Part shown: in pieces, positions 38,324-47,993 of the stretch | Layout of the letters: the number at the start of each line of letters is the position of its first letter | How positions within the stretch are numbered: the first letter of the stretch is position 1 | From: Flavobacteriaceae bacterium | GTDB lineage: Bacteria > Bacteroidota > Bacteroidia > Flavobacteriales > Flavobacteriaceae | Direction of reading: 5' to 3' | Length of the DNA stretch: 64,000 nt | NCBI GenBank assembly: GCA_024640565.1 | Contig: JAHEET010000001.1 | Location: 124,001-188,000 of the forward strand | Program-made: the position numbers and the translations under genes | The notes under the pieces: model-generated | Seen by the model: the letters and a program-made list of their open reading frames with translations, nothing else | Databases searched by the model: none | Told to the model about the DNA's origin: nothing

Positions 38324-40540
38324 TTACAAAGTATTAACACGGGCCACTTTTTTGACACCTTCAATTCTTTGAATGCTGTTAATGAGCTTTTTAAGCTGCG
38401 CGCTATTGTTGACACTTAGCGATAATTTACCATCAAAAAAACCTTCATTTCCAGCAATGTTGATACTGTGAATAAAAACCCCCATATTGTTGGATATGAT
38501 TCGGGTTAAATTATTTGCAATTCCGGCTTTATCCACACCATTTATTTGCAAAATAACTTTGAAGTCTTGCTTTGTTGAATCGATCCATTTTGTTTTTATA
38601 ATCCGATAGGCATAGTTCGACTGCAACGAAATAGAATTTGGGCAATTTTTCTTATGTACTTTTATGCCATCGTTGATGGTGATAAATCCAAAAACATTGT
38701 CACCAGGGATTGGATTGCAACAAGGAGATAATTTATATTCTAGTTTTTCTTCATCGTTACCAAAAACCAGTGCATCGTATTTGTGAGTAACCACTTCCTC
38801 GCCAACAACCTCTGAACTTGGAGATCTTCTTAGTTTGTTTTTAAAATAACTAATAATGGCACTGTTTCTTCCCGATACAAAGCTTTTAAGTTGGGTGTTA
38901 TCGATAGCGCCATTTCCAATTCTAAAGAACAAGTCGAAGCTTGTTCTCAACTTAAAAAAGGTCACCAATTCGTTAACTACTTTTTCGTTAAAAGAAATTT
39001 TTAAGTGACGTAATTTCCTAGCCAATATGGCTTTTCCTTCTTCAGCAATTTTTTTCTCTTCATCTTTTAAAGCAGCCTTAATTTTTGTTCTCGCTCTCGC
39101 AGTAATTACAAAATCCAACCACCTAGAATTGGGTTTATTGAGTGCAGTAGTAATGACTTCTATTTGATCTCCACTTTTGAGTTCATAGCTCAAAGGAACT
39201 AATTTTCCATTTACTTTTGCGCCCCTACATTTTAAACCTACATCCGTATGAATTGAAAAGGCAAAATCCAAAGCAGAAGCTCCTTTTGGGAGCGATTTTA
39301 AATCACCTTTCGGCGTAAAAACATAAATTTCCTTTGCGTATAAGTTCAATTTAAAGTCCTCCACAAAGTCAACTGCATTTAAACTTTGATTCTCCAGGGT
39401 TTCTTTCAATTTATTGAGCCAACCTTCAAGACCATTTTCATTGACGTCTCCTTGTTTGTATTTAAAATGCGCCGCATACCCTTTTTCTGCAATTTCATCC
39501 ATTCTTTTAGAACGAATTTGTACTTCAACCCATTGGGCATCTGGCCCAACCACTGTAATATGTAATGCTTCATATCCTGTAGATTTTGGCTGAGAAATCC
39601 AATCTCTTAAACGCGATGGATTGGGTTTGAAATAATCGGTAACGATGGAATAAATTTTCCAAGCTTCAAATTTTTCATCCTTAGAATTGGGATCGAAAAT
39701 TATTCGAATGGCAAATTTATCGTAGACCTCATCAAAAGTCACATTTTGTTTTCTCATTTTTCTACGAATCGAAAAAATGGATTTAAAACGGCCCTTTATT
39801 TCATAATTAAAATGCTCTTTACTTAATCCTTTTTGAATGGTTTCTGAAAACGTATTGATGTAGGTCTGCTGTTCTTGTTTACTTGCTTTTATTTTAGCAG
39901 TAATGTCATTAAATATTTCGGGTTCCGTATATTTTAATCCTAAATCCTCTAAATCTGTTTTAATATTATACAGTCCCAATCGATGTGCTAGCGGTGCATA
40001 TATGTATAAGGTTTCAGAAGCAATTTTTATTTGCTTGTGCCCAGGCATTGCATCCATCGTTTGCATATTGTGCAATCTGTCCGCAATTTTTATTAAAATA
40101 ACACGAACATCATCATGCAATGTAAGAAGCATTTTTCTGAAATTTTCTGCTTGTATGGAAGCGTCCTTTTCCTTGTTTAATCGTGAGATTTTGGTCAATC
40201 CATTTACAATACGTGCAATAGTTTCTCCAAACAATTGCTCTATATCTTCAATTGTGTAATGAGTATCTTCTACCACATCATGTAAAAGTGCTGCTGCTAT
40301 TGATGTAGCACCAAGGCCAATTTCGTAAGCAACAATTTTTGCCACTGCAATTGGATGATAAATATAGGGTTCTCCCGTTTTTCTTCGCTGCTCAGAATGT
40401 GCTTCCACTGCTACTTCAAATGCCTGCCGAATTAAGTCTTTATCTTTTTTTGACAAAACTTCATAAGTTCCCTTCAACAAGTCTTTATACCGACTTGCAA
40501 TTTCCTTATTTTCTTCCTCTATGGAGATCCTATAGTTCAT
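38324..40540 (-). CDS. RelA/SpoT-type bifunctional (p)ppGpp synthetase/hydrolase
   Basis: A 738-residue long RSH protein. ATG 40540 gives the normal N-terminus (MNYRISIEEENKEIASRY); an in-frame TTG at 40561 is not favoured. The HD hydrolase domain has HPIAVAKIVAYEIG and LLHDVVEDTHY with KIADRLHNMQTM, so hydrolase residues are intact. The synthetase domain follows (KSTGYEALHITVVG), then TGS (IYVFTPKGDLKSLPKGASALDFA) and a C-terminal ACT domain (VDKAGIANNLTRIIS). Both activities are expected, as is usual for the single RSH of Bacteroidota. Confidence 0.94.
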   Translation of the reverse strand: MNYRISIEEENKEIASRYKDLLKGTYEVLSKKDKDLIRQAFEVAVEAHSEQRRKTGEPYIYHPIAVAKIVAYEIGLGATSIAAALLHDVVEDTHYTIEDIEQLFGETIARIVNGLTKISRLNKEKDASIQAENFRKMLLTLHDDVRVILIKIADRLHNMQTMDAMPGHKQIKIASETLYIYAPLAHRLGLYNIKTDLEDLGLKYTEPEIFNDITAKIKASKQEQQTYINTFSETIQKGLSKEHFNYEIKGRFKSIFSIRRKMRKQNVTFDEVYDKFAIRIIFDPNSKDEKFEAWKIYSIVTDYFKPNPSRLRDWISQPKSTGYEALHITVVGPDAQWVEVQIRSKRMDEIAEKGYAAHFKYKQGDVNENGLEGWLNKLKETLENQSLNAVDFVEDFKLNLYAKEIYVFTPKGDLKSLPKGASALDFAFSIHTDVGLKCRGAKVNGKLVPLSYELKSGDQIEVITTALNKPNSRWLDFVITARARTKIKAALKDEEKKIAEEGKAILARKLRHLKISFNEKVVNELVTFFKLRTSFDLFFRIGNGAIDNTQLKSFVSGRNSAIISYFKNKLRRSPSSEVVGEEVVTHKYDALVFGNDEEKLEYKLSPCCNPIPGDNVFGFITINDGIKVHKKNCPNSISLQSNYAYRIIKTKWIDSTKQDFKVILQINGVDKAGIANNLTRIISNNMGVFIHSINIAGNEGFFDGKLSLSVNNSAQLKKLINSIQRIEGVKKVARVNTL

Positions 40541-40599
40541 GTACCTCTGGTTGCATTTCAATCCAAAGTGAAATTAGGGTAAACAAATTACATAAACAA

Positions 40600-41835
40600 C
40601 TATTCTTTTTTTAAATTTTGAATTCTTTCAAACAAAGTTGGGTGGGAGTAATGCATAAAAACATATGCAGAATGAGGTGTTAAGTTGCTCAAACTGTTTT
40701 TAGAGAGTTTCTTAACTGCGCGTATTAAAGGAAAGGAACCGTAGGTTTCTTTTACATAATTATCTGCTTGATACTCAAAAATGCGTGATACATAATTCAC
40801 AAAAACCCCTGTAACTGCTGAAATCGGCGAATATAAAATCCCAAAAGCAATTAAACCAATATGAAATTTGGGTACCGCAATGCCCAAAGCTGCTGAAAAA
40901 AGGGGCATACTGACAAATAAGGATAAAAGAAATAACATAAAACCAGTGAGTAGAAGCGAGGTAAGCAAATTAAAAAGAAGGTGTTTTTTCTTATAATGAC
41001 CAACTTCATGAGCTAAAACCGCCACGATTTCGGAAATTTCCAAATCATTGATTAAGGTATCAAAAAGTGTAATTCTCTTTTGCGAACCAAAACCAGAAAA
41101 ATAAGCATTTGCTTTCGTAGAACGTTTTGATCCGTCGATCACAAAAATAGTATCCAATGTAAAACCAACTTTATTCGCATATGCCTCAATGGCTGTTTTC
41201 AATTCACCATTTTCTAAAGGGGTTTGTTTGTTGAATAGGGGCACAATTAATTTCTCATAAAAAAGATTCATAACTAGGGTAAATACTGCCATTAAAACCC
41301 AAGCATACACCCAGAAATTTTCTCCGAAAATTTGAAAAAACCAAAGAATCATTGTTAGTATTCCCCCTCCTAAAAAACAAGTAATGATCAATCCTTTTAT
41401 CGTATCGATCCAAAATAAACTCCTTGTCGATTTATTAAAACCAAAACTTTCTTCAATAACAAAGGTCTTGTAATAGGAAAAAGGGATGGTCAATAGACTG
41501 GAGCCAATAATGAGTACGCCAAAGAAAATTAAAGCGCTAAGAATGGGGTGTGCTGTATAACTTTCGGCAAAATTATCAACAAGCTTAAATCCTTCCATAA
41601 AGAAGAAAAATAAAGTGACAATTATTGAAAATAAAGAAGAGATGTTTGAAAAATGAGTATTTTTTTTCTTGTATGCTTGTGATTTTTGATATTCATTTTC
41701 ATCATAAACATCTGCCAATTCAACAGGGATTTGATCGTTGTAGTGCCTTGTATTTAAAATGGTTACTATTTTGTCAATGATAAAATTGGTAACAATGATA
41801 CCGACCAATAAATAAAAAAGTGTAGTTGCGTCCAT
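40600..41835 (-). CDS. M48 family zinc metallopeptidase (Ste24/CAAX-protease-like)
   Basis: A 411-residue integral membrane protease. An N-terminal peptidase-M48-associated membrane region contains about five helices. The HExxH zinc motif VLAHEVGHYKKKH follows, and the third ligand Glu is probably in the downstream FEYQADNYV segment. DGSKRSTKANAYFSGFG just upstream is the family substrate-groove motif. Likely active in membrane-protein quality control. Intergenic gap to relA/spoT is 59 bp. Confidence 0.92.
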   Translation of the reverse strand: MDATTLFYLLVGIIVTNFIIDKIVTILNTRHYNDQIPVELADVYDENEYQKSQAYKKKNTHFSNISSLFSIIVTLFFFFMEGFKLVDNFAESYTAHPILSALIFFGVLIIGSSLLTIPFSYYKTFVIEESFGFNKSTRSLFWIDTIKGLIITCFLGGGILTMILWFFQIFGENFWVYAWVLMAVFTLVMNLFYEKLIVPLFNKQTPLENGELKTAIEAYANKVGFTLDTIFVIDGSKRSTKANAYFSGFGSQKRITLFDTLINDLEISEIVAVLAHEVGHYKKKHLLFNLLTSLLLTGFMLFLLSLFVSMPLFSAALGIAVPKFHIGLIAFGILYSPISAVTGVFVNYVSRIFEYQADNYVKETYGSFPLIRAVKKLSKNSLSNLTPHSAYVFMHYSHPTLFERIQNLKKE

Positions 41836-41950
41836 ATAATTTTATACAGTTTCGATTGTCATCGCATAGTAGCTCTTTAATTTGTCATTTTGATGTTTAC
41901 CGAGTATGAAGTTACATGAATAAAAGAGTATGAAATGTTTGATCCTTCTG

Positions 41951-42697
41951 CTATTTATTTTTCTTAACTGCATACAAAGCCGCACCAATAATACCTGCAT
42001 TGTTTCTAAATTTTGCTGGTTTTACAGGGATGTCTACGGTTAAAAAGTTTTTAAATTTTTTAAACTTCTTGCTAATGCCCCCACCTAAAATATACATTTC
42101 TGGCGTGTGCAATGTTTTGATATGTTGTAAAAAAAGATCAAATCTTTTTGCCCATTGCTCTAAAGATAATTCGTCTCTTTTTCTCGCAGAATCAGCAACA
42201 TGCTTTTCAATAATTTCCCCATTTGTATGATAAATTCTTCCCAACTCTACATTTGGAATCAACCTTCCATTGTAAAATAGACCAGAGCCAATACCTGTCC
42301 CAATTGTAATTACAAATATTTTACCTTTCACTTCTTTTCCAGCACCCAAACTCACTTCAGCCAAACCCGCTAAATCGGCATCATTGCTCACATAAAAAGG
42401 CAGCCCATCACAAGTTGTTTTAAAAAGAGTATCAATTTTAATGCCCACCCATTCTTTGCTCAGATTTCCTTTGTGTTTGCATTCCCCTTCAACGACAATC
42501 GTTGGAAAACAACAGCCTACAATTCCATTCCATTCAAAGTGAGCAACCATTTGCTTTACAACACTTGCCACTGCTTCTGGAGTGGCAGGTTTTGGTGTGC
42601 TTATTCGATGTCTTTCTGTAATTAATTCCCCATTTTTTGTGTTTACAATTGCTGCTTTTATACCTGTTCCTCCAATATCTATTCCTAAAACCTTCAT
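41951..42697 (-). CDS. ppgK: ROK-family polyphosphate glucokinase
   Basis: Phosphorylates glucose, probably with polyphosphate as donor. It has 248 residues from ATG 42697, which begins MKVLGIDIGGTGIKAAIV. Phosphate-binding loops are GIDIGGTGIK and VITIGTGIGSG, with catalytic NDADLAGLAE. The length and the SARKRDELSLEQWAKRF segment match PpgK rather than generic ROK kinases. The start codon follows the TrmH-family stop by 1 bp, so the two genes are an operon. Confidence 0.86.
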   Translation of the reverse strand: MKVLGIDIGGTGIKAAIVNTKNGELITERHRISTPKPATPEAVASVVKQMVAHFEWNGIVGCCFPTIVVEGECKHKGNLSKEWVGIKIDTLFKTTCDGLPFYVSNDADLAGLAEVSLGAGKEVKGKIFVITIGTGIGSGLFYNGRLIPNVELGRIYHTNGEIIEKHVADSARKRDELSLEQWAKRFDLFLQHIKTLHTPEMYILGGGISKKFKKFKNFLTVDIPVKPAKFRNNAGIIGAALYAVKKNK

Positions 42698-42698
42698 A

Positions 42699-43493
42699 TT
42701 AATTAAAATTTCGTTGTCTTTTTGCTTCAAATAAAACAATAGCTGCGGCTACAGATACATTCATTGAGTCTATTTGTCCCTGCATGGGTATTTTAATATT
42801 CTGTTGTGCTTTTTCACGCCAAATTTCCGTTAAACCTGTGGCTTCGGTACCAACAACAATGGCTGAAGCCTTGGTATAGTCTTCTTTGTGGTATTCGTTC
42901 GAATTTTGTAAGGTGGTGGCATACAATGGTATTTTATGCGCTGTTAGGAAATCAATAATTTCTTCTGAAGTACCCGTTCCTATCTGATTTGTGAAAATAC
43001 AGCCAACGCTGGATCTAATAATATTTGCATTGTATAAATCGGTTTTGGGATCTGCAATGATTACAGCATCTATATTCGCAGCATCTGCTGTTCTTAACAA
43101 GGCGCCAATATTGCCTGGTTTTTCAGGAGCTTCTGCAACTAAAACAAGTGGTGTATCGTTTTTAAATTGAATATTTTTCAGAGCCAAATCTTGTGTTTTT
43201 ACAACCGCTATAATTCCCTCTGTAGCATCTCTATATGCCAATTTTTGATAGACTTCTTTAGAAACTTCAATTCGGCGGATGTTTTCATTAAACAGATGTA
43301 AAATGTCATCTTCTGAAACAAAATCTGTATTGTACAATACAGTATCAAAAGCGTAATTGCCTCTAATTGCTAAAGAAATTTCGCGTTTTCCTTCTATTAA
43401 AAAGAGTCCTTGTTTTTTTCGTTCCCTCGCTTTTTCTTGTAATTTAAGAAGGTTCTTTATATAGGCGTTCTGTATGCTTGTTATGACTTTCAT
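42699..43493 (-). CDS. TrmH/SpoU-family RNA 2'-O-methyltransferase
   Basis: A 264-residue SPOUT methyltransferase, starting at ATG 43493 (MKVITSIQNAYIKNLLKLQ). An N-terminal substrate-binding domain (QGLFLIEGKREISLA) precedes the knotted SpoU domain: VAEAPEKPGNIGALLRTADA (motif 1), SAIVVGTEATGLTEIW (motif 2) and IPMQGQIDSMNVSVAAAIVLFEA (motif 3). Target is likely a ribose in 23S rRNA or tRNA; which one is not resolvable. Co-transcribed with ppgK. Confidence 0.88.
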   Translation of the reverse strand: MKVITSIQNAYIKNLLKLQEKARERKKQGLFLIEGKREISLAIRGNYAFDTVLYNTDFVSEDDILHLFNENIRRIEVSKEVYQKLAYRDATEGIIAVVKTQDLALKNIQFKNDTPLVLVAEAPEKPGNIGALLRTADAANIDAVIIADPKTDLYNANIIRSSVGCIFTNQIGTGTSEEIIDFLTAHKIPLYATTLQNSNEYHKEDYTKASAIVVGTEATGLTEIWREKAQQNIKIPMQGQIDSMNVSVAAAIVLFEAKRQRNFN

Positions 43494-43591
43494 TATTGCA
43501 AAGATACCCAATTGATAGTTGTGTGTAAAGACTAATTTTTAAGAATTAATATGCTGATAGAATCTTCTTTTTTATTTTCAATTTATATTCC

Positions 43592-43621
43592 AAAAAAAAG
43601 ACCCGCCAAAGCGAGTCTTTT
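43592..43621 (-). terminator. rho-independent terminator of the amidohydrolase operon
   Basis: Minus-strand stem AAAAGACTCGC/GCGGGTCTTTT (11 bp with one T-G), loop TTTG, T8 tract 43599-43592. It lies 17 bp past the stop of the gene at 43639. Confidence 0.92.
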
Positions 43622-43638
43622 ATGGTTGTTACATTTTT

Positions 43639-44937
43639 TTAATTTGTTTTGTATTTGTTGGAATAGCGCTTCCAAAGTTTGGTTTGGTGCGTTTCTAAAC
43701 TAATTTTTCTTCCTTGAATGAATGCATCGGTTAAAATATTCCCTTTCATTTCTAGGGCATCTCCTTCAGAAATAAATAGGGTAGCATCTTTGCCTACTTC
43801 CAACGAACCTACAAAACTGTCAACACCCAGTATTTTAGCATTGTTCAAGGTAATCATTTTTAAGGCTTCTTCTCTTTCAACTCCATAGGCAGCATAAGTA
43901 CCTGCATAAAAAGGTAAGTTTCGCGTATTCATTCGTTCCATTTGTCCTTCCATTCCAATTCCAACGGTAATTCCTTTGTCCATTAAAATTTTGGCATTTC
44001 TATAGGATAAATCGAAATCATCATCTTCACCCTCAGGAATTCTATGCGAACGTTCTATCACAACAGGGACATTGTTTTTAAGCAGTAAGTTCGCAACATT
44101 TTCTGCTCCTTTTGCATGCACCAATACTAGGTTGTGAATGCCAATTGCTTTCATATTTGTAATTACATCTGTAATTTCTTTTTCACCATTGGCATGGATG
44201 AAAAGTTTTTGACTGCCGTTAAACAATCCTTTAGTTGCAGCAAATGGAATGTTTTCCCTTTTTTGATTGCTGGATAAATATCTTTTTGCATCTGCAAAAT
44301 AAGTCACTATCTTCTGAATGTTCTCTCCATATTTTGGATCTAATTTTAAGGCGGGATCTTCTCCCATCCACCAACGTCCCCGAGTTAAACTTCCAGGCCA
44401 ATTGATATGAATGGCATCGTCTTTTTTAATCGCAGCATCTTCCCAGTTCCAAGCATCAAATTGCACAACAGAGGATGTGCCCGATATGGTACCACCTCTG
44501 GGAGTTATTTGCCCCATTAAAACACCATTTGGGCGCATTGACTCAACTACTTTACTCTCTGCGTTGTAGGCAATTAAACTGCGAATATGTGGCAGCATCG
44601 AACCTACTTCATCTTCGTCATCTGTTGCTCTAACAGCATCAATTTCTACCAAACCTAAAGAAGCATTTGCTGCAATAAATCCAGGATATACATGTTTTCC
44701 TGTAGCATCTATTCGAGTGCCTTGCCGTGCTATTTTTGCAGTCGCCTTTCCAACAAAAGTAATTTTACCGTTGTTAAATATCAACAACGAATTTTCAATT
44801 ACCGCACCTGTGCCCAGGTGCGCAGTTGCTCCCTCAATGGAGTAGGCTTGTGTTTGTTGTACTGCAGGTGTTTGTTGAGCTACTAAATTTCCTATCCAAA
44901 AGAAATAGAGTAAACTGTATATAAATATATTTTTCAT
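43639..44937 (-). CDS. secreted amidohydrolase-like protein, metal motif degenerate
   Basis: A 432-residue protein. ATG 44937 was chosen because it gives a signal peptide (MKNIFIYSLLYFFWIGNLVAQ). Fold features of the imidazolonepropionase/dihydroorotase-like amidohydrolases are present: the beta-sandwich TGKHVYPGFIAANASLG, GGTISGTSSVVQF, and the C-terminal LGVDSFVGSLEVGKDATLFIS. The metal-binding HxH expected after GFI is replaced by N-A-S, and later ligands are not obvious. It may be non-catalytic. It follows its larger paralogue by 19 bp and ends at a strong terminator. Confidence 0.83.
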   Translation of the reverse strand: MKNIFIYSLLYFFWIGNLVAQQTPAVQQTQAYSIEGATAHLGTGAVIENSLLIFNNGKITFVGKATAKIARQGTRIDATGKHVYPGFIAANASLGLVEIDAVRATDDEDEVGSMLPHIRSLIAYNAESKVVESMRPNGVLMGQITPRGGTISGTSSVVQFDAWNWEDAAIKKDDAIHINWPGSLTRGRWWMGEDPALKLDPKYGENIQKIVTYFADAKRYLSSNQKRENIPFAATKGLFNGSQKLFIHANGEKEITDVITNMKAIGIHNLVLVHAKGAENVANLLLKNNVPVVIERSHRIPEGEDDDFDLSYRNAKILMDKGITVGIGMEGQMERMNTRNLPFYAGTYAAYGVEREEALKMITLNNAKILGVDSFVGSLEVGKDATLFISEGDALEMKGNILTDAFIQGRKISLETHQTKLWKRYSNKYKTN

Positions 44938-44956
44938 TTTGTTTGTTTTTAAGTGC

Positions 44957-47908
44957 TTATTCAGAGTCACAGTGGAAGTTTCTATTTCTTTTTTTCTTTG
45001 GCATTTGAGTTGCTCCACCGCCCATTTTTGCATCCAACATCATCTTTATCAATTTGCTTTTTTCAGTTTGAATGGCCTTTCTTTTTGCCAAGTCGGACTC
45101 GATATCAAAATAAACAGCCCCATCAATAATGGTTTTTTCAGCTTTCGAATAAATAGACAAAGGATTGTGATTCCAAAGAACGACATCCGCATCTTTACCA
45201 ATTTTTATACTACCCGTTCTGGTGTCTAAATGCAATAGTTTTGCAGGATTAATTGTCACCATTTTCCAAGCTTCCAATTCAGACATCCCACCGTATTTAA
45301 TGGTTTTTGCAGCCTCCTGATTCAATCTTCTCGACATTTCTCTATCATCGGAGTTGATGGCTACAGTAATCCCCTGATTTGCCATAATCGCCGCATTGTA
45401 TGGAATGGCATCCAATACTTCATATTTATAGGCCCACCAATCTGAGAAGGTGGAGGCGCCAACACCGTGTGCTTTCATTTTATCAGCTACTTTATAGCCT
45501 TCCAAAATATGTGTATAGGTATTGATATTAAAATCGAATTTTTCTGCGACCTTCATCAACATGTTAATTTCTGACTGTACATAAGAGTGACACGAAATGA
45601 AACGTTCTTTGTTGATGATTTCTGCCAAGGTTTCCAATTCCATGTCCTTTCGATATGGATTTCCGCTTTTCTTCAAGGCATCATATTCTTTTGCTCTCTG
45701 AAAATAATCGATAAAAACTTGTTCAGTTCCCATCCTTGTTTGAGGAAAACGAATGGTATTAGAGGCTCCCCAGTTGGATTGCTTTACATTTTCACCCAAG
45801 GCAAACTTGATGTATTTTGGAGAGTTTTTAAGCAACATTCCTGCAGCATTTTCCCCCCATTTTAATTTGATGATTGCAGATCTTCCACCAATAGGATTCG
45901 CGGATCCATGCAAAATTTGAATGGTGGTCACACCCCCTGCTAAGTTTCTGTAGATGTTCATGTCATTCGGGTTGACAACATCTTCGATGGTTACTTCTGC
46001 GGTAGAGTTATGGCCCGATTCGTTGACGGCAGACGTAGCAATGTGTGAATGTTCATCGATAATTCCAGCTGTTAAATGTTTTCCAGTTCCGTCAATGACT
46101 CTCGCAGCTTTGGCAGAAAGGTTTTTACCGATTTTTTCAATTTTTCCTTTGCTGATTAGTACATCAGTATTTTCTAAATTTCCTGCAGCTTCGGAGGTCC
46201 AAACTGTGGCATTTTTGATTAAGATTGTTTCTTGATTTGGGATTTCATAATTCCCGTACCCAACATTTGGATAGCTTACTGGAAAGGGTTTTAAATCCTT
46301 TTTTTGCTTCTTTTTGTCTTTTTTGGTCTTTTTATCTTTTTTCACCTGTTTTACTGCTGTCCATGAAGTTTCATTGCCTGCATCGTCATAGGCAGTCCCT
46401 TGCAGGGCATTGGTAGTGTTAATAGTTTGTCCTACCAATCGAGCATATCCATTGGCTTCGTTTAGTGTAATATGAATCCAGTTATCTTTGAATGAAAATT
46501 TAGATTTCACCTTTTGATCACCCAATTTAACAGCAGCGGTTTGTTTGGCACCTTTACCAGAGATAGTAAGCGTGTAGTTGACATCGTTTAAAGCCAAGTT
46601 GTAACTACCGGTAAGATCTTTGATGTGTCGGTCATTGATTACATTTTTAGCGCCCTGAACCCAGTTTTCATAAAGGGTTGTTTTGGCATCAAAAATATCT
46701 CCAGAGGTAATGATAAAGTTCGCATGACTTCCAGGTTGTAAGTTTCCAATATTGGTGCTTCCCAACATTTTTGCTGGATTTGTGGTCAAAGCTGCCAGAG
46801 CGCTTTCTTTGCTAAAACCAAGTTCAATGGCCTTTTGCAAGTTTTTGTGAAAAGCATCCATAGACTTTAAGCTATGCATTGTAAGTGCAAAATTGACACC
46901 GTTCTTATCTAAAACTGCCAAGTTTGTAGGTTCTTGGTTCCATTTACGCAAATCGCTTAAGGGAATGTTTTTAGAAATATTTGGATTGCTTACATCGTAC
47001 GGTTTTCTAAAGTTGATGGGAATGATAAAATTGGCATTGGTTTTTTTAATGTCTGCAATGCGTTCAAATTCGTCACCACCACCCACAATCGTGTATTGGA
47101 TCCCAAATTCGTCGCCCACTTTATCGGCTCTTAAAGCGTCTAAGTGATTCCCAGCTTCAAATATTTGAACTAAATTTTTGTTTTTATTCAATGCTGCTAA
47201 AGAAGCATCTTTATTTTTTACATGACCCTTGGCATACCAATCCGCATCCAAATAAGTCTGACGCAATAATGCCATTGCACCCATCCTAGAGGTAGGGTAG
47301 GACTGACGCGATTGCAAACTTTTTGTAAATGATAAATACTGTGCAGACGTATTTTCTAAAATTCGGTAGGCATCCGAAGCATTTGGATTTAATGCAACTA
47401 GCATTCCATTTCCACGAATGATTCCATCTTGCAAGTGCGTATTTACCACACCAAAACCTGCCTCTAAATAATTCTTTGCTTTTTTAGTATCAAATTTAAA
47501 AGATTGTGTAGCTCTGGTTTCTGGCCGTATATGATCGTTCCAGTAGTACCCATCTCTGCTTGCATCGTATTGCGGTGTTCTGTTATTGGAGCGCACTCTT
47601 TTTGGTTTTGCAATTCCAAAGTCTGCATAGATATCAATAAAGGATGGATAGATAGTTTTTCCTTTTACATCGATGATTTTAGTTCCAGTTGGAATTTGTA
47701 CTTTTTTTCCAACAGCAACCACTTTACCGTCTTTAATAAGGAGGGTTCCTTTTTTAATTTTTTTTTGTGGAGTTACATAGATCGTTGCATTTTGGAAAGC
47801 AATGACAGTGTTTTTGGTAGTTTTTACGCCCGTATTTGTAGGAAAATAATCCTGTGCATTGGCAGACATTACCAACAGCAGGGAGCATAGTAAGAGTAGT
47901 TTTCTCAT
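44957..47908 (-). CDS. large secreted amidohydrolase, two tandem amidohydrolase-like halves
   Basis: A 983-residue protein. ATG 47908 gives a clean signal peptide (MRKLLLLCSLLLVMSANA); earlier starts only prepend a second hydrophobic stretch. The N-terminal half (about 20-480) has the amidohydrolase frame but no HxH (FIDIYADFG). A Lys-rich linker (about 530-550, KKDKKTKKDKKKQ) follows. The C-terminal half has IDEHSHIATSAV (HxH), CHSYVQSEIN, THILEGYK and INSDDREMSRR, so it should bind metal. Substrate unknown; peptide or cyclic amide is plausible. The first gene of a two-gene operon. Confidence 0.86.
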   Translation of the reverse strand: MRKLLLLCSLLLVMSANAQDYFPTNTGVKTTKNTVIAFQNATIYVTPQKKIKKGTLLIKDGKVVAVGKKVQIPTGTKIIDVKGKTIYPSFIDIYADFGIAKPKRVRSNNRTPQYDASRDGYYWNDHIRPETRATQSFKFDTKKAKNYLEAGFGVVNTHLQDGIIRGNGMLVALNPNASDAYRILENTSAQYLSFTKSLQSRQSYPTSRMGAMALLRQTYLDADWYAKGHVKNKDASLAALNKNKNLVQIFEAGNHLDALRADKVGDEFGIQYTIVGGGDEFERIADIKKTNANFIIPINFRKPYDVSNPNISKNIPLSDLRKWNQEPTNLAVLDKNGVNFALTMHSLKSMDAFHKNLQKAIELGFSKESALAALTTNPAKMLGSTNIGNLQPGSHANFIITSGDIFDAKTTLYENWVQGAKNVINDRHIKDLTGSYNLALNDVNYTLTISGKGAKQTAAVKLGDQKVKSKFSFKDNWIHITLNEANGYARLVGQTINTTNALQGTAYDDAGNETSWTAVKQVKKDKKTKKDKKKQKKDLKPFPVSYPNVGYGNYEIPNQETILIKNATVWTSEAAGNLENTDVLISKGKIEKIGKNLSAKAARVIDGTGKHLTAGIIDEHSHIATSAVNESGHNSTAEVTIEDVVNPNDMNIYRNLAGGVTTIQILHGSANPIGGRSAIIKLKWGENAAGMLLKNSPKYIKFALGENVKQSNWGASNTIRFPQTRMGTEQVFIDYFQRAKEYDALKKSGNPYRKDMELETLAEIINKERFISCHSYVQSEINMLMKVAEKFDFNINTYTHILEGYKVADKMKAHGVGASTFSDWWAYKYEVLDAIPYNAAIMANQGITVAINSDDREMSRRLNQEAAKTIKYGGMSELEAWKMVTINPAKLLHLDTRTGSIKIGKDADVVLWNHNPLSIYSKAEKTIIDGAVYFDIESDLAKRKAIQTEKSKLIKMMLDAKMGGGATQMPKKKRNRNFHCDSE

Positions 47909-47993
47909 AAGTTTGAATTGATTTTTAACATCGATCGACAATTTAATCAGAAGTAAGCAAGCAAAGGTAAAAATGATTTTTTTTAACAAAATT

